Source: Pilatotrama ljubarskyi (taxonomy: Eukaryota; Basidiomycota; Agaricomycetes; Polyporales; Polyporaceae). Taken from it: a stretch of 64,000 nt of DNA. A program made the translations under genes and the position numbers. Shown one piece after another: positions 23,148 through 36,400 of the stretch (the stretch's first letter is position 1; each line of letters opens with the position of its first letter). The DNA lies in assembly GCA_022385805.1 (NCBI GenBank), contig MU277697.1, positions 178,338 to 242,337 of the forward strand, written 5' to 3'. The notes below the pieces were generated by a model. That model had not been told where the DNA came from, ran no database searches, and was given only the letters and a program-made list of their open reading frames with translations.

Positions 23148-24958
23148 CTACGTGGACGAGCGAGGGAGGTGCGTGAGCGAGACCAGCTCGTTCCACTCCT
23201 GCGTCGACGAACGGGGGATATAAATGTCATATAACGTCCGCCCTGCGGGCGCGCGCGGTCGTATCGTGCTCGCACCTGTGCCTGTAGATGGGGCCGCCAC
23301 GCCGCGGTCACCTCGCGGGGCCGCTACCACGGCTCCCGCAGCGGGGATGACGCGCTCTGCGGGGACGAGTACCGAGCGCGCTCGCCCGCGTTCAGGATAA
23401 GGCTCTGCGCGGACGGTCCCTACGGGCGTGGTGGTGTGCTGGACGCCGTATCCTGGGGAGAGCGGGCTAGGTGGGGACGCAGGTTGGCCTTGGGCGAGGG
23501 TTTGCATGTGCTTGCGCCGGCGCGCGATTCTGCGCTGTCTGGCTGGCCATCTGTAGAGCGCGGCGATCAGGCTCCAGAGTGGCTGCGCAGCGAGAAGGAG
23601 GGCGGTGATCTGTCGTGAGAGAGGAGAACAGTAGGTAAGTAGGACGATGGGAGGAGGTCGACGTGTGGGATGTGCTCACCTGCCCGAAGCTGGAGATGGT
23701 GTTCTCCCCAGAGAAGATGCAATTGGTCTGGATCTGGATCTCTGCAGCTATATAACTGTCAGAAGAGCGTATGGAGTCCAGAGGGATGAACGAAACATAC
23801 ATATGAGGTACATGAGCCAGAAGACGACGGCCGCGATGTTGTACCAGAAGACCACTTGGCCGCCTCTGTCCCTCCGAGATGGTATCGCCTGCCATGCGGC
23901 TCTCGCGAGGTGAATCATGCCGAGCCGGAGAGTGTGCCGGGGAGTACTAGATGACCGTGAGGAACTTGTTGCGACCGAGGACGAGCGCGACGAGTTTGAC
24001 CCCGACGCGGGTCGTGCACGCGCGGGGCTCGTCAGGGCAAGCATGATGGTCATGGTCAGCGTGATACCGAGAGAGAAGAGCAGCCAGAAGACCCAGACGA
24101 CCATATAGCGGTCGTTGATTTCACGCGCAGTGAAGGGCTTCATGAACAGCAGGAGAGCCGTGTCGCCGCTGCAGTTCGTCTGGCTGTAGACGGGCGAGAC
24201 AAAGAGCACGATGCCCCAGGCCCACTGGAGGACGACCTGGGTGAGCAGCGCGAGTGCGAGGAATAACCGCTGCTTGCTCTGAGCTCTCTCGATCTTGATG
24301 CGGTCTCCGGGAGTGATCTGGGTGACAGTGCTGTCCTCGTGGAGGGTGTCCAGGACGTAGCGCGCGAGCTGCCGGGTTAGGTAGTTCTCTGGAGAGAGCC
24401 GCCAGATAGAGAGCGTCGGTGCTACGGCGAGAGAGCTGATGCATGAGAGCGTGGCGAAACTGACGCAATCGTGATCAGTATGCCAGTAGTTACGAGTGAG
24501 GGAGTAGAGTGGCTCACTTCATGGTCAGGGTCGCGTGGTGAAGCGTTATGGACTGGTTGCCTTTCTGGACCATCGCAGCGATTACGAGAGACGCCGTCAG
24601 AAGAGTAGAAGCCCAGGCGCTCGGAACGGAGTCGCGATTGGAGAATATCACCAGCAATGCTGCGGAGGTCAGCATTAGCTCGAAAAACAAAGACATAGTC
24701 ACGCGAGCATTCGTTCCTGGACCGTGCATGGACTACCCACTTTACAAACGGGCTCGCATCGTCAAGCACAGCACGAGAGATGAGCGACTCACTGTTCATG
24801 ACGCTCTGCATGTAAAACGCCGTCCTCACGCCGAGTCCAGACAGGTCCGGGTTTGGACATATCGCAATGCAGCTCGAGTCGTCGGAGGGGGACGCAGCGC
24901 ACACCAAGGCGGCCACAGTGCCATTCTGGAGGATGTCGGCAGGCTGCTGGCACCACAT
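23148..24958 (-). CDS. Multi-pass membrane protein, family unknown
   Basis: Five exons (24958-24793, 24659-24518, 24459-23801, 23747-23680, 23609-23148) give 498 residues with all phases matching. The N-terminal part is rich in Cys (MWCQQPADILQNG, then CPNPDLSGLGVRTAFYMQS) and probably faces outside. About six to seven hydrophobic helices follow, for example LFLALALLTQVVLQWAWGIVLFV and MVVWVFWLLFSLGITLTMTIML. The last about 115 residues are a Pro/Ala/Arg-rich cytoplasmic tail. Similar Cys-plus-helix proteins are common in agaricomycetes and have no assigned role; a receptor-like or channel-like function is possible but not shown. The start at 24958 is the first Met in frame after upstream stops; a missed 5' exon is possible. 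Confidence 0.75.
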
Positions 24959-26384
24959 GGGAGGTAGGCCGGCGGGAGTCACGGTGTGCTAGGACATAGA
25001 AGCAGGTGCAAGAAAGGGAGGAGGATGGGAGGGAGAGGATTGTAACGTGGGCAGCGACAGCTTGGTTATATATCATACTGAGACACCTCTTGAGAGTCTG
25101 ATGCCCGGTAAGCGTATATGCCGCAAGCTTATCGCTGAGCACGGACTCAGTTGACAGGTGCATGGGATCCGGAGCGCCCTGACACACCGACTGACTTCGC
25201 ACTCACTCCTCCCCGTAAAAAGAGGTACAGTACTGTACGCCCAGGTGCCCCATTAGCGCGAGGCGGTACGACGAGGACCCATCAATAGATGTTGTACGTA
25301 GCAAACGGAAGCAGTCTCATTGCATAGGCACGCTCTGAGATGGGACGCATGCAGTCCTGTGCAACACAGAGGTTATCAGTCATCTCCCGAGATCTGGCCA
25401 AGGTATACGCACATATGTACTCATTGTGCGGCCTGAGATTGTGTGGCATATGGACTCGGCCGTCACAGCAACGTCGAGAGCCGGTTACACGTCCCGCTAG
25501 GCTGTTGCCAGTTTAGGTGACGTCAGATTGCAGGCCACGACTGTTTGCGGGACACGAGGTGGCCCATGGCTGTCCATGCCCCCTGGTCAAGGCACAACCC
25601 ACCCGGTCCAGAAAGTTGCGGACCCCGTAGCTCCACGGAACTATACTCTTCTTCGGTAGACTACACGGCCTCGCCAGTACGAAGCAGGTAGTTGCAATAA
25701 TTGTGGAGCTTTCGGCCAGCGGCAGCTGGAACCATATTTAGAGGATGTTGTAGCCACATTCTGCCTCATCATGGGACCGTTTGCGCAACGATGCAGCGAT
25801 GGCGCAGCTCGCTAGGGCGCGCAGCTGACATTTCCGGTTTTGGAGAACGTACTATACTTGCCGTGATCGCTGTCGTCGCTCTGCTCCGCGCTGCAAGTTG
25901 CGATTAGAGGAGAGAATCTGATTGTCGGTAGGAAGATGCGTCGACCGAGGATGCTGTGCGATGGCTGCTCCATCGAGGTAAGCGGTGGAGGTGGCCCAGG
26001 AGAGACAGGTGTCCGAAGTCCCACCGCATACCACCACGCTTACCCAATATGGTTACGTTTGCAAGCCAGCGACTGTGCGCTTGACGTGACTTCGCCACAC
26101 GTCCGCTCGACGTAGTTCTTTGATGCAGCTGCGTGACTGACACTGACAGCTGCTGCGAACTGCCTCCCATGCTCCGAGCGAGGACCTGTGCGCCAAGTCG
26201 CTCCTTATCTCCTGGAATGCTACTAGTCTACACCTGATCTAGCACCGAGCCCCCTCCCGCTTTTCGCGCTCTCGTACTCGGCTACTTGAGTATGAACTGC
26301 TGACGGACGGGGAGAAATCGACCACTGTCCCCTTGTAAACCCTACCCGATACCATTTCAGCTCGTCAGGATCGTGAGCACTCAC
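24959..26384. other. Divergent intergenic stretch
   Basis: It separates the start regions of the membrane-protein gene (-) and the amino-acid permease (+). Short frames only. Confidence 0.5.
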
Positions 26385-29300
26385 ATGAACGACGCAACAA
26401 ACTTGCGAGCGCGTTCTGGCGATGGTGTAACTGCCGCTGCGGCTCCGGCCACCGTCCGCTTCATCGCCCCACCTATCAGCACTCTTCAGCGTTTTCAGAG
26501 GCAGCGCGATCGCATCCTTCGCTCACAGAGACGATGGGAGAACATCAAGGCCGACCTACCGCCCCAGCTATCCCGGAAGCATAGTGCGTGCGCTTTCTCT
26601 TGTCCTTATCCACGTGGTGAGATGCTGAGCTTCGCTCGGGCGCAGTCGGCATGATTTCTATTGGTCTGTATGCTCGAGGCTTTTCACTCTCGTCGTGCTA
26701 CTCAAGCTGACGCATCGATATCCTGTAGGCGGTGTCATCGGCACTGGGCTCTTTCTTGGATCAGCTGTAGGTACTTTGAGGAGTGTGCATCCCAATCGGA
26801 TACGCTGAACGGTGTTCTATGCACTAGGACGCGCTCCGTAATGGAGGCCCCGTTGGGGCGTTCCTTGGGTACTGGGTCGTCGGTAGCGTCGTGTACTGCT
26901 TATGCGTCTCAGTGGGAGAGATGATCGCCTACCTGTAAAGCACATGTTGTGGGGAGTATGAGGCGCGTTGCTCACGTATCCGTTCAGGCCAAACGTCGGA
27001 GGGATTGTCGGTCTAGCAGACCTGTATGTGGACCCTGCCCTCGGTTTCTCCTTGGGCTGGGCTGCTTGGGTGAGCTCTGAGTCTGCATGCTCCGTCTTCG
27101 TCTCCTGGCTGACTGCGAGTCAGTATAATTGGAGCGTCACTCTACGTAAGCCGACCTGGGTATTTCCATGCAATATGCATCGATTTCTGATATTGTGTAC
27201 GATGATAGCGGCAGAGATCACGGCAGCAGCTGTCGTCCTTGGATACTGGGAGAGCACGGCCAAGATCCCGTACGTCCCATTCTGCACCGGCTGGACGTAC
27301 ACTGACAGTCTCTAGAGTGGCGGCAGTATCTGGCTTTTTCGTGAGCACCTTCCTCTTCTTCCGAGGACGCCTGAGGATCATTATGACTCAGCCTCTGATA
27401 TCCTGATTTACAGCTGGTCATCGCTACCGCGATCAACTGCTTCCCTTCTCGGTACTACGGCGAAGTAGAGTTCTACCTCTCCTGTCTCAAAGTATCGACC
27501 ATTATTATCATCAGTGAGTGATTTGCCTCCGAAGCCCTCATCCACGTGCATCCTGACGACGTACTACGAGTAGTCCTCGTTGGTCTGCTCATAGACCTCG
27601 GAGCGTCCGACCAAGGGTAAGCGCATACAAGCAGTTGCACGCTCCCATCTTCGCTCACTCTGATTGATCTTTCACAAGACGCCTCGGCTTCAAGTACTGG
27701 AGAGAACAGCCCTTCGCGCCCATCTATCTCGGCATCGGCGGTGCCAAGGGGAGTTTTTTGGGCTTTTGGGCGGTGATCATGCAGGCGGCATTCTCGTTCT
27801 TCGGGTCCGAAGTCCCAGGCATAGTGCGTACACGTCCTTGATTCCCGCGTCTACTGGCCGACTGATGATGTATGCTGTACATGTAGGCTGCGGGAGAGGT
27901 CATTGACGCTACCCGGGTATTGTCCCATCTCTTTCGGAGAACTTGCATCCACTAACGGCAGCACCAGAACGTACCTCGCGCTCTGCGGAAGGTGTGGATC
28001 CGAATGTAAGGGGTGTCATTCATTGTCTTCTTACTTGAATGACGCTGAACACTGCCTGAAGTACGCTGTTCTACTTGGGTGGGATGCTGTGCGCAGGCCT
28101 CCTGGTGCCCGTAACCGACCCGTCGCTGTCAGCGGACGACGGGACAGGACGGCATTCGCCGTTCGTCATCGCGTTCAACCGCGCGAAGTACAAAGTGGTG
28201 CGTCGCCCGCGTCCTGCGCTCTCCCATTCATGCCAGTCGGAGGAGCTGACGACTTGGGGGTCGTGGCAGCTCCCGGACGTGGTGAATGCGTCCATACTGA
28301 TCTCGGCGTGGTCCGCAGCGGCGTCGGACATCTACATCAGCAGCCGGTTCTTGTTCTTCCTCGCGCGGCAGGGGCACGCGCCGTCCTTCCTCGCGCATCT
28401 GTTCAGGCTGAAACAAAGTAACGTCGTCGAGACGCATGGGAGCGAAGGAGAGGCGAGCGACGTGTCTGGATCGAATAGCGACGAAGAGGGGGAGAGTGGG
28501 ACGGTGTACGAGGGTAAGCGTCGCGCCGGTCCTCGTCCTGAGGTGTTTCGGACGTTGACGTGGCTTGCACAGAACCTCGGGAGAGCACTAGCATAGAAGA
28601 CGGGCTTGGCGTAGCCGAGGACTCTCTGTTGGCGAAGGATTCTGCGGACTCTACCTACGTCCTGCCGCTCGCGAGCGTCCTCGTTTCGGCATCCGTCGGC
28701 TTCTTGACCTTCCTGAGCTCCGCTGCCGGGAGCGCCAATGCGGTACGTCCATGCCCGGGTGCAGAATGTGTGCGACTATGTCTGATTGTTCTGTTCATCA
28801 GGCGTTCCAGTGGCTCGTCGCAGTTGCGAGCGTCGCCTCGCTCCAGTCATGGGCAGGCATGTTGTTCACATACATCAGGTTAGTCCGGCCTACATCGGAA
28901 CCTCATTTGTGCTCATACTGATGCCTTGGACAGATGGCATCAAGGAACGACATACGTCGAGAAGAAGTCTGCTGGATTGCCCGAGGAAGAGAGGGAGGCT
29001 ATCAAGGTGCAGCTCGACGAGATCAAGAGGAACAGGCAGTGGGGCCAGCCATACGTACGTGCGCTCACCTTCGAGAGTATCCGGCTTCGGGCTCATAGCT
29101 TTTCCAGCTCGCATGGTATGCGTTCGCTCTGTGTATGCTGGTCCTATTTACGAATGGATGGTACGCTGCTACCTTTGCGCTCATTCCTCCACAACGGAGG
29201 CTAACGCGACGTGTCCCCAGGGCCGTGTTCGTGCACAACGGCTGGATGATAGGTGAGTCGTATTCGTGTACGTGTCGCCCAGCGGTATGATCTCACTCAT

Positions 29301-29635
29301 CTTTGCACCTCAGCGGAGGTCATGGGCGACACGATACCGACCTACGACGCCTCGCAGAAGGAATCCAACCCGGTCTCCCAGTTCCTGTCGTCCTACGTGC
29401 CGATCGTCAGTCCCCACTTCTCCTGTCGCATGTGTGCTGGGACGGTGTGCTAACGCTTGACCGGCAGCCGTTCTTCCTCTTGCTGACGTTCGGGTACAAA
29501 CTCATCAAGCAGACGCAGATGATTTCGTTGGACGAGATGGTGTTCTACCGGGGGAGGGTCGTTCCGTACGACGCGCAGGAGGACGAGCCGCGGAATCGGT
29601 TGGAGCGGCTGCTGCGATGGATACGTTTCATATGA
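26385..29635 (+). CDS. Amino-acid permease (yeast amino-acid transporter family, APC superfamily)
   Basis: Twenty-one exons join in frame to 660 residues, from ATG 26385 to the stop at 29633-29635. Exon ends, in order: 26583, 26766, 26934, 27069, 27145, 27269, 27340, 27513, 27616, 27823, 27916, 28005, 28197, 28513, 28742, 28878, 29054, 29160, 29252, 29405. Family landmarks are GVIGTGLFLGSA in helix 1, GGPVGAFLGYWVVGSVVYC, VSVGEMIAYLP, YNWSVTLPAEITAAAVVLGYW, INCFPSRYYGEVEFYLSCLK and AAFSFFGSEVPGIAAGEVIDATRNVPRAL. It should import amino acids by proton symport at the plasma membrane. Unlike most members it has a long acidic, Ser-rich insertion (about residues 400-450) between late helices, perhaps a regulatory loop. 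Exons as short as 22, 25 and 30 nt occur. Confidence 0.9.
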
Positions 29636-30596
29636 ACAGAACCTGCCCTCTTGTGATTATTCCGTTCTGGCATAAGTAGGTACGGACTCGGAGGTACGCA
29701 CATGCACACGTGTAGAGTAATGCGAGACTTGAAGCTTAAATAACGGTTTATTGCGAACTCGAAAACTGTATGCCATAGGGTGAGAAGTCGTCATGGTATT
29801 GTGAGTACACCTCAGAGCTCCTCGCGCCTCCACAGCTCATTTCAGCCATGTCATTCGGGGAAGGTTGTGAGGATCCATACGAATGTCGTATATAGTCATG
29901 TGGTTGGCGTTGAATGGCGGTGTCGATCACATTGCCCTTTCTGGGAGTGCTCGGTTGCCAGAGCGAGCGCTGTGCCTTGGCGCGCGCGGAGGCGTCTCCG
30001 CGTCTTGTCCCACCTCTCCTGGTCCTTTACGACATCCCTCCGCTGTCCACGCCCAGCAGCTGGTCGTCCGTCACTACGAGCTCTAACGACTACTGACGAC
30101 GGCAATCTCTGCTGCTGTTTGTATAGCTGCGCTTCCTTCCCGGGATTTGCTACACCTGAGACCGAGAACTTGCTTCGTACAGACGCGCGCGTATTTCTGT
30201 CTCATTTCGCCACGACGCGCGGGCTATAGCGGCGGAGCAATTCCACTCGTAAGGACTTCGCGTAGGCCACCCAGGCGTAGTGATATCAGACGGAAGGGCC
30301 GTAGGCTACAGGTATGTTCACAAGGCTTCTGCAGTCTGTTAATCCTGAAGCCTAGGTCACATCTATAGACGCAGCGAGCTGCATTCCGAGTACGAAGGCG
30401 GATCCAGAGCTTGACGCGGTAGGCTCGAGCGCAGCATCTCACACAGCACGAGGCTTCGGATTTTTTTGGTGAGTGCAATGTGGTGAGGGCACTACCGGCT
30501 TGTCAAGCTCAGTCTGAGCACAGCATTCCTCCAACATTCTCCGCAGTGAGCAAGCCAAGCATTCGACGTCCCTACACACCTTGACCACGAACCATC
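29636..30596. other. Intergenic, upstream region of chitin synthase
   Basis: No gene is supported. It carries the permease 3' end and the chitin synthase promoter. Confidence 0.5.
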
Positions 30597-33500
30597 ATGT
30601 CTCATTACCCAGAGGTGAGTCTATCGCGGCCAGCTGCGATACAAGCCTAATATCGCGCAGGCGGACGAAGCTCAGCGCGGTCACTACAACGATGGCTACT
30701 CCCCATATCTCAACTACCCCAACCCATCAGGGTTCCATCCTTCTCCGAGTCCAAACTATGAGCAGGAGCACCAGGGCTTCCAACCATTGCACCTCGACCC
30801 ATTCATGAGCCCGCAGGGCCCGACAGGCGTCGCCCAACCCCCTCCGGCACCTGCTGGGCAACCGTCAAATGTCTTCCAACCGCCGCAGCCCCCGCAATCT
30901 CCTCCTAATCCGAATCTCTACTATCCGGAATCCTATGCGCCAGGGTTCCCTCAGCCTCATTCGCCTCCCATGCATCCCGGATCGCCCCATCTCCACTCAG
31001 GAGAGTACCCATCCAGCCCTCCCCAGCCTCTTGGCGCACCGCTGGCTCCTCAGCCGTCCCCATACGCGGGGACGTCGTTCCAGCTACATGATGACCCCGT
31101 GGACGATATGGATACCGGCGACATACCCCTGCTGCGGCGTGATGGTCCCACGGGCGTCGGCCCGACGCCTATGCCCGGCGAGTACGAGCCGGTGGACTCT
31201 GATGACAGGTCAGAGAACAACATTCGCTATGGGCGCATCCCCCAGCGCGTGCCGCGCCGGTACAAGACGATCAAGAAGGTTGAGCTCTTTCACGGCAACT
31301 TCGTGCTGGACTCGGCGGTGCCGACGAAGCTGCTGAACATGTGTGCGATGCGAAACGAGCGCGAGTTCACTCACATGCGGTACTCTGCTGCGACGTGCGA
31401 CCCGAACGACTTCAAGGATGAGGGATTCACGCTGCGCCAGGTGCACTATGACCCGCCGCGGCGGACGGAGCTCTTCATCGTGATGACCATGTACAACGAG
31501 GACGAGGAGCTGTTCTGCCGGACCATGCACGGCGTTATGAAGAACATCGCGCACCTGTGCAAGCGCGACCGGAGCAAGACATGGGGGAAAGAGGGGTGGA
31601 AGAAGGTCGTCGTGTGTATCGTGTCTGACGGGCGGCTGAAGATTAATTCGCGCACGTTGAGCGTCATTGCCGCCATGGGAGCGTACCAGGACGGTGTGGC
31701 AAAGGTGCGCCGTTCGTTTCACATGCATGAACGTGCCAGCGCTTACATGTCCCTTAGAACATGGTCAACGGCAAGCCCGTGATGGCGCACATCTATGAGT
31801 ATACCACTCAGAGTGAGCTCGTTCATGTCGTTTCGGCCGCGCTCTTGACGCTCTGACGGGTCATCTCAGTCTCCGTAACGCCGTCAATGAAGCTCGAGGG
31901 CGCAGAGCGCGGCATTGTGCCGGTGCAGATCATCTTTTGCCTGAAGGAGAATAACCAGAAAAAGATCAACTCGCACCGGTGGTTCTTCAATGCGTTCGGA
32001 CCGATCCTCCAGCCCAACGTCTGCGTGCTCCTGGACGTCGGCACGATGCCCGGGCCCACGTCGATCTACCATCTCTGGAAGGCGTTCGACATCAACTCTA
32101 ACGTCGGAGGAGCCTGCGGCGAAATTGTCGCGCTCAAGGGCAAGTACATGCGGAATCTCATCAACCCCCTTGGTAAGAGCCATACGTGAACAGAAGTGGC
32201 CGAAGCTTGACCGGCGTTTTCACTTGCGCATAGTGGCTGCGCAGAACTTCGAGTACAAGATGTCGAACATCCTCGACAAGCCTCTGTGCGTCGCGTTCGG
32301 GATGCCGGTAGCCTCATGTGCTGACGTTCCGTTTCTCGAAGGGAGTCTGTCTTCGGTTACATCACCGTCTTACCTGGCGCTTTCAGCGCCTACCGCTATA
32401 TCGCGCTGCAGAACGACCAGACAGGCGAAGGTCCGCTGCAGAAGTACTTCCTCGGTGAGAAGATGGTGAGTGTCACATGTTTGCTACGTCAGGTTCTACC
32501 TCCTGAGCATGATCTCTAGCACGGAGCTGGCGCGGATATCTTCACTGCGAATATGTACCTTGCGGAGGACCGCGTAAGTCGTACCGAGTTCCGTACGCCG
32601 AGATTTCTCCTGATGTCTGTTTGCGTGGCAGATCCTCTGCTGGGAGCTCGTTTCGAAGCGTGGCGGTGCTTGGATCCTCCACTACGTCAAGTCGGCCTAT
32701 GCTGTCACGGATGTCCCGGACCAGGTCCGTTCACGTATCCTGTTGTATGAGACGTGGCCGCGTATTGACTCCATCCGACAGGTTCCCGAGCTGATCAGTC
32801 AGAGGCGTCGGTGGTTGAACGGCTCGTTCTTCGCAGCCATTCACAGTACTGTGAAGTTCCACTACATCTACCGCTCGTCGCATTCTTGGATGCGCAAGTT
32901 CTGGATTCACGTGGAGCTGTTGTATCAATGTTTCAATCTGTTCTTCTCCTGGTTCGCTCTGGTAAGCAGGGTTACTACAGGATTCAATCTGGTTGGCTGA
33001 TCCGCGGCGTAGGGCAATTACTTCATCTCATTCATCATTCTGAGCGAGTCTCTGGAGGACCCGTCTTTCAAGCTAGGCAAGGGCATCCATATAGTCAATG
33101 TCATCCTGGAGTACTTCTATCTTGGCCTGCTCATCATGTGCTATATTCTGTCGCTGGGAAACCGGCCGCAAGGCGCCAAATGGGGCTATACTCTGGCCTT
33201 CGTCGGCTTTGCGCTCATTACTGTGTACATGACGGTACGAGCCTCTAATCTCCCTGTGGCGCAGCATCACTCAGTACACGCATGCGAAACACAGATTGCA
33301 GCGTTCTTCCTTGCCTTCAAGGGAGTGGAGAACGTGGTCAATGCCCCTGACGCAGGGCCTCTTACGCCCGACTTACTGTTCACGAACTCTATTTTCCGGA
33401 ACATCGTCATCTCCTTGCTCGCCACCCTCGGACTTTACATCCTCGCGTCTCTCATCTTCGTGCGTCGCCCGGGCCCGTCTCGTCGACCAAATGTAATTCT

Positions 33501-34475
33501 AACGCCGCGCCCGCAGTTCGAGCCATGGCACATGATCACGTCGTTCATTCAGTACCTGCTCATGGCGCCTTCATATATCTCGGTGCTCAACGTCTATGCC
33601 GTATGTTCAACTTCCGTTCATCTGCGGAGAGTGATGCTGATGATCTTCCCGTCAGTTCTCCAACGTCCAGTGTGTCCCGTTACTCCTGTCCGCGTGTTCC
33701 CGGCCGCTGACCAAGTTCCGCGCTTCCCCGCATTCCGCAGTGATGTGTCCTGGGGTACGAAGGGGGACAACAAGATCTCGACTGACCTTGGCGTCGTGAA
33801 GACTGGCCCGAACAAAAATGAAGTGGAGGTGAATGTGCCGACAACAGAAACGGACATTAACGCGGCGTACGAGGATGCGATCCACGTACTGTCCACCAAG
33901 CCGCCGAAGTCCAAGTCCAAGCCCGATCCGCAGACGCAACAGGAGGACTACTACAGGAGCTTCAGAACAAAGTGCGTATTCTTTCACCTATGCCTTCTTT
34001 AGGTTGACGCGAGGCGACTGACGCTCTGCTCAGTGTGAGTTTCAGGTTCATGAAGTGAGGTGAGGTGATCCGACGCTGACGTGGCCCGCGATTTTAGGTT
34101 CTCCTGTGGTGGACGCTGTCGAACGTGAGTGGTGCTTGTTCGTCTTCGTTCGGTGGTGACTGATCGTTCCCGTTCCATGACGCAGGCGCTGCTGGCGGCC
34201 ATCATCGTGTACGTTGCTTTCGTGACATGAGACGTGTCTGGGCGCGGCTGATTCCGCTGTGTTCTAGCACCGCGACGGGTAAGGCATCTGACAAGGGTGC
34301 GCATAACACCGTCAATGGATACATGGCCTTCATCCTGTTCTCCGTCGCCGGTCTTGCTCGTAAGTGTAAAGCGTGTACGGGGTTCGGTGCTCCGTATTGA
34401 CACTGTTGACCTGCAGTCATTCGCTTCATCGGCTCGACCACGTACATGCTCATCCGACTCTTCGCCGGCGAATGA
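30597..34475 (+). CDS. CHS: Chitin synthase (division 1 type)
   Basis: Nineteen exons give 946 residues: 30597-30614, 30661-31704, 31758-31812, 31870-32172, 32234-32285, 32342-32465, 32520-32573, 32632-32724, 32782-32961, 33013-33234, 33295-33459, 33517-33600, 33656-33669, 33741-33971, 34034 alone, 34098-34124, 34186-34208, 34268-34359 and 34417-34475. The enzyme polymerises GlcNAc from UDP-GlcNAc at the plasma membrane. After a Pro/Ser-rich N-terminus of about 190 residues come the GT2 blocks: [50 protein letters not shown], and the product-binding QRRRW at 588-592. About seven C-terminal helices follow. The single-base exon at 34034 (T, between CTCAG and GTGAGT) is needed to keep the frame and yields the expected [12 protein letters not shown]. 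Confidence 0.93.
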
Positions 34476-36400
34476 GGTATGCACCGCACTTGTATCTTCT
34501 ACTTCGGCTTGGCGAACTCGGACTGTCATGCTCTACGTTTCTTGGCCTGTGAAGCTTCCGCTCGATTGCTACGAACGATGACGAACTAAGTTTACACTTG
34601 TGCTACAATTTGCTTCTGCTATCGATACCCGTGTCGTTTCACTATTATCACTAAAATGCTACGCTACCCTGAATGCTGTCGAATCGTGTCATAAGAATAA
34701 GTACTGTTGCACTTCAAGGCGTCGGAGCCCGAGGTATGAGCCCAAGAAGGAAAACAAAGATACGAGGGTCGTTAAGAGGAGGGCCTGCCGTCAAACCAAG
34801 CATAGGGCGACGCCACATGCGGTGGCGGAGGGGTATCATGAATCGGTGGTGAGTGGTGTGCATTCCAGGCGGGCCGAGGCAGTCATGACGAACGCTTCGC
34901 CTGTTCGCAGACACGGATGGGTCTGTCAGTACACAGATGGACCCGCGTTCTCGCGCGGGATGCTTACTTTAGACCGCTTGGGAACAATCAGGAGGACCGG
35001 GTCGTCGTCCTCTGGCGTGGGATACCTCGCGCGCGCGGATGCGGACGACACGGACATCTGCAGATTCGGTCGGCGACCGCCGCCACAACGCTCAGCAGCA
35101 ACGACGAGCACTGACCATGGCACCGGGCCCGGCATCCTGTCGCTGCTTCGCCTTGCTCAGAGCAGAGTTCAACTGTACGGGGAGAAAATATGGTGCCAGT
35201 CAGCGAACTACAGCTCCAAGTACGGTGGCGTCAAAGAGCGTCAAAGAGAAGTGTAGGCGTAGGACGGTGGCGACAAGTGGGATAGCCGACACCAACCTTC
35301 GCTTCGCTCGCGCCCTTTGTCCGGCCGAGCGTGCCATAGTGGACCATGTCGTTCGTGACGACGGTCATGGTGGGGAACGAAGACAAAGAGTGCGCGAGGC
35401 TGGGCAAGGAGGCGATTTGGGGCGCCGCCTGGACATGTCTCTGCACCGGTGGGAGTGTGCTGGCCGTCTTGGTACCGTTCATGTGTGGGAGCAGGGGCGA
35501 CCACGCGGAGGGGGCGGAGGCGAGTGAAGAGGCCGGGGAGGACGAGAGTGATGATGAGGACGCGGAGGAGGGAGACATGAGGACACGCGCGGTGGGTATG
35601 AAACGGACAAAGGAGGCTGCAGATGGCCGAAGACGAGGATGCGAAAGGCGCCACGCACTGCCGTTGGGTCATTCCATGGGCAGATTATGAGGCACATAAA
35701 GAGAACGGCGCAGCCGCCTCGCGTTCCGGAGACGCGCTGCGACAACAGCCTTTCCCTTCCGCAATTGACGAAAACGTCCCCGCGCGGCGTATGCCGACAG
35801 GGCGTCACAGGATATCTGGATAGTGCACGAGTCAGCCTGAGGGCATTCCGCGGAGCACGGTCGCAGATCCGACGCGTTCTCCCGGGCACCGCGAGCACGC
35901 AGGCACGCGCGCCACCCCGCACAACCAGCAGAGTTTCCCCGGCGCTGTCGCGAACGGGAAAATGAGCGTACGTCGACCGTCGCGTGAGTGGGAACGGGCA
36001 GGTTTCTTCGGCGCGCCTTGCCGTGGGCCAACAAGCACGCTCCGGGGTCGCAAGAAGTTGCGAAGCACGCAAGCACCGGGTGAACTCTACGATTATCTTG
36101 ATATCAAAGAGTCAAATACACGGCCCCGAGCACCCGAGCTCTATGCCCATCTAGCGCAACGTCCTACACGGTTCCAGGCCTGTGTGTCCAGATGAAGCGT
36201 CAGATATGCTCACACCCCCGCCACCCGCCCCGGGAGACGGAGCACGCGCGAAGACACACGCACGCATCTGGGCGCACACACTATCCGGTTTGGGCGGACA
36301 ATCCCACCTCCCTCCCGCACTAGTCCATATTGGCAGCCCAAGGTCCGTTATCTCGCCCTTCTCCATGCCATACGTCCAAGACTCGGGTGAACACGGGCCA
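34476..36400. other. Long convergent stretch with one unresolved coding candidate
   Basis: About 1.9 kb between the chitin synthase and an F-box gene. At 35231-35690 both strands are open and neither can be chosen. On the plus strand (from 35346) a frame has a hydrophobic helix (AIWGAAWTCLCTGGSVLAVLVPF) followed by an acidic tail. On the minus strand (from 35578) a frame has a Ser/Ala-rich start and then MTVVTNDMVHYGTLGR. One could be a small membrane or orphan protein. Confidence 0.3.

Noticed and set aside
34125..34416. Idea that the chitin synthase 3' end is a pseudogene because of frame loss
   Set aside because: Short exons (27, 23, 92 and 59 nt) splice to a complete C-terminus ending LIRLFAGE, so the gene looks intact.
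35479..36072. Minus-strand open frame of about 197 codons
   Set aside because: Arg/Pro/Cys-rich reading typical of GC-rich non-coding DNA; no start context or conserved motif.
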